A DNA stretch of 64,000 nt from Bacteroidia bacterium. Lineage in GTDB: Bacteria; Bacteroidota; Bacteroidia; J057. The notes below the pieces were generated by a model that was given only the letters and a program-made list of their open reading frames with translations, was not told the origin of the DNA and ran no database searches. This document shows, piece after piece, positions 61,716-64,000 of this stretch (within the stretch, counting starts at the first letter, position 1; every line of letters starts with the position of its first letter). The stretch lies in assembly GCA_030430205.1 (NCBI GenBank), contig JAUIGE010000015.1, positions 91,726 through 155,725 on the forward strand, written 5' to 3'. The translations under genes and the position numbers were made by a program.

Positions 61716-64000
61716 CCCTTAATCGTACCATTTTTTGGAATTGAAACTATCTGAACGCTATGATGCCCAATTGGGTGACATACACCCTTAATCGTACCAT
61801 TTTTTGGAATTGAAACAAGACTTGAATGGATTCCATCTAGTTCATCAGTTAGCCCTTAATCGTACCATTTTTTGGAATTGAAACTTACCATCTTTGCGGC
61901 CATCTCTATGAGTTCCTCTCCCCTTAATCGTACCATTTTTTGGAATTGAAACGGCGGTATACTCACCTATGAATGGAAAAGATATAGCCCTTAATCGTAC
62001 CATTTTTTGGAATTGAAACTGGTCTGTGGGTCAAAGGAAAACTCAAGTGGGTTTCCCTTAATCGTACCATTTTTTGGAATTGAAACTGGGATTGATGCAG
62101 AATTTGCTGCAGGGATTCTCAGCCCTTAATCGTACCATTTTTTGGAATTGAAACAAGCTGCTTTTGTCGTACCTTTTCTGTAGGGATTTGCCCTTAATCG
62201 TACCATTTTTTGGAATTGAAACAGATTTGTGCTTTTTCATGGGATGCGGCCTGATGTCCCTTAATCGTACCATTTTTTGGAATTGAAACTGTGCAAATAC
62301 AGCCCCATGGGCGAGGCCGTTGCTTCCCTTAATCGTACCATTTTTTGGAATTGAAACACGCTAACTACAAATTATCTGGCTGCTCTGTTTTTGCCCTTAA
62401 TCGTACCATTTTTTGGAATTGAAACCGGTTGCACCACAAAAATAATGACTTAAATATCTGCCCTTAATCGTACCATTTTTTGGAATTGAAACTAAACTAT
62501 TACAAGTATGTCTGAGTTAAAAAACGACCCTTAATCGTACCATTTTTTGGAATTGAAACAAAGATCACTGCCACCATCATCGTGGCAGATGCTGCCCCTT
62601 AATCGTACCATTTTTTGGAATTGAAACAAAAACCTCGCAGCCTGGCCAGCTTCGTCTGGTACGCCCTTAATCGTACCATTTTTTGGAATTGAAACATTAC
62701 ACGGGATGAAAACTTCATGCTGATATGGGCGCCCTTAATCGTACCATTTTTTGGAATTGAAACTGCTCACAAACCGCATAGTCTCAAACTTATCGATCAC
62801 CCTTAATCGTACCATTTTTTGGAATTGAAACGAAGTGTCCCTGGTCTTATGAGGTACAAATACCAGCCCTTAATCGTACCATTTTTTGGAATTGAAACCC
62901 GGTGGGTGGATAGACAAACTGGCCGATGCACCCCCTTAATCGTACCATTTTTTGGAATTGAAACAGCCCTGAGTTTCTCCCCTTCCCTCCTGATGATGCC
63001 CCTTAATCGTACCATTTTTTGGAATTGAAACATCACTTGCGGTAAAAGACAAGCAGGCCGCTGCGGCCCTTAATCGTACCATTTTTTGGAATTGAAACAA
63101 ATCCGGCCTATCAGAATGGGCCAGATGTGGCTAACCCTTAATCGTACCATTTTTTGGAATTGAAACACAGATATTACATATCGATTCAGCTCAAAAAATG
63201 CGCCCTTAATCGTACCATTTTTTGGAATTGAAACTAGCCTTTTTCAATTATTATCAGGTCTATGGCCTTCCCTTAATCGTACCATTTTTTGGAATTGAAA
63301 CAATCCCCTTCCAGCTATGATCACAAAAAGCTTATACCCCTTAATCGTACCATTTTTTGGAATTGAAACTTGTTTTCAAGAACCTCCTTCAGCGCGGGGT
63401 CGTGGCCCTTAATCGTACCATTTTTTGGAATTGAAACTTGTTTTTGATCCACATAAATAAGAGCGAGGGCAGGCCCTTAATCGTACCATTTTTTGGAATT
63501 GAAACCTGGCAGAGGGGGCATTTGTGCCGATAAGTATCAAGCCCTTAATCGTACCATTTTTTGGAATTGAAACAAATATATCTCGCCACCTTCCATAGTC
63601 ATGACGCTCCCTTAATCGTACCATTTTTTGGAATTGAAACCTTTCGTCAAGAGCTTGTCTTCAGTAGCATTGCCGCCCTTAATCGTACCATTTTTTGGAA
63701 TTGAAACATCACATAGTCAACATCCTCAATCAGTCCCATCCTCCCTTAATCGTACCATTTTTTGGAATTGAAACGCTATACAAAGTTACATGCCCATCGT
63801 AAACGCCTGCCCTTAATCGTACCATTTTTTGGAATTGAAACTTTGAGCTTGTATTCTATGATTCTGGTTCGGGTGTACCCTTAATCGTACCATTTTTTGG
63901 AATTGAAACTCATTTTTGCTAGTTCGGGTGGCTTTTTTCCTAGCCCTTAATCGTACCATTTTTTGGAATTGAAACAATGTGGATGGATCGGTGACGGCCC
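61716..64000 (+). CRISPR. CRISPR array, 34 repeats, continues past the window
   Basis: The repeat is 32 bases, beginning CCCTTAATCGTACCA and ending TTTTTTGGAATTGAAAC. All 34 copies (first 61716-61747, last 63944-63975) look identical. The 33 complete spacers are 34-37 bases long, most of them 35 or 36. The last 25 bases are a partial spacer. The ATTGAAAC end is the type I-B/I-A 5' tag, so transcription runs on the + strand away from cas2. The repeat has almost no stem. No degenerate copy is seen, so the far end lies outside. Confidence 0.99.

Noticed and set aside
62058..63624. Several short frames inside the CRISPR array, with periodic peptides such as FQFQKMVRLR
   Set aside because: They are translations of the repeat and spacers and follow its spacing exactly.
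63998..64000. The final CCC as the start of a 35th repeat
   Set aside because: The spacer would be only 22 bases, while all others are 34-37. More likely it is spacer sequence and the window ends within it.

Overview
The window is a stretch of a Bacteroidota chromosome. Supporting signs are a SusC/SusD pair, many lipoproteins with a Cys lipobox, a cyclophilin and NspC of the usual Bacteroidota type, a MbnP/MbnH-like copper operon, very little Shine-Dalgarno sequence, and several promoters matching TTG-N17-23-TAnnTTTG. Gene content resembles the Saprospiria (Lewinella/Haliscomenobacter-like), but that placement is an inference.

Positions 1-36500 are mostly housekeeping. They hold korA/korB (2-oxoacid:ferredoxin oxidoreductase) with an FAD oxidoreductase, lipoproteins, a cyclophilin, an NfuA-type Fe-S protein, an amidase and an FtsX-type permease. 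They also hold the membrane parts of NAD(P) transhydrogenase (the first alpha subunit is not here), nspC with a GNAT-nitrilase fusion, an ABC exporter, a glycosyltransferase, the copper-linked operon (23346-26603), a lipid kinase, a low-Mr phosphatase, murB, accD, a strongly codon-biased susCD pair and trxA.

Positions 36600-51100 hold a 7TM-HD protein, a TMTC-like glycosyltransferase, and a decaying zone (41454-43980) with gene remnants, palindromes and two small membrane proteins. A membrane-anchored OmpR-type regulator follows, facing a four-gene operon across an intergenic region with three phased TTTACA boxes. A cytochrome-like lipoprotein, an SRPBCC protein and an ArnT-like transferase end this section.

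Positions 51229-64000 are a class 1 CRISPR-Cas locus on the + strand: a WYL regulator, cas6, a divergent cas5, cas3, a cas8-like large subunit, cas7, a Cys-rich unknown, cas4, a GxxExxY protein, a block of five hairpin repeats, cas1, cas2, a leader and an array. The array has 34 identical 32-bp repeats and runs off the window end. The parts are closest to type I-B, but the gene order is unusual (cas5 and cas3 sit ahead of cas8 and cas7).

A theme across the whole window is short intergenic tandem repeats with different words but almost always a period of 7 bases (AGAGAGC, TTTCGGG, TCTGCTC, AGTTGGC and others). They lie just after stop codons or in presumed 5' leaders, and in two cases they supply the C-terminus of a protein.
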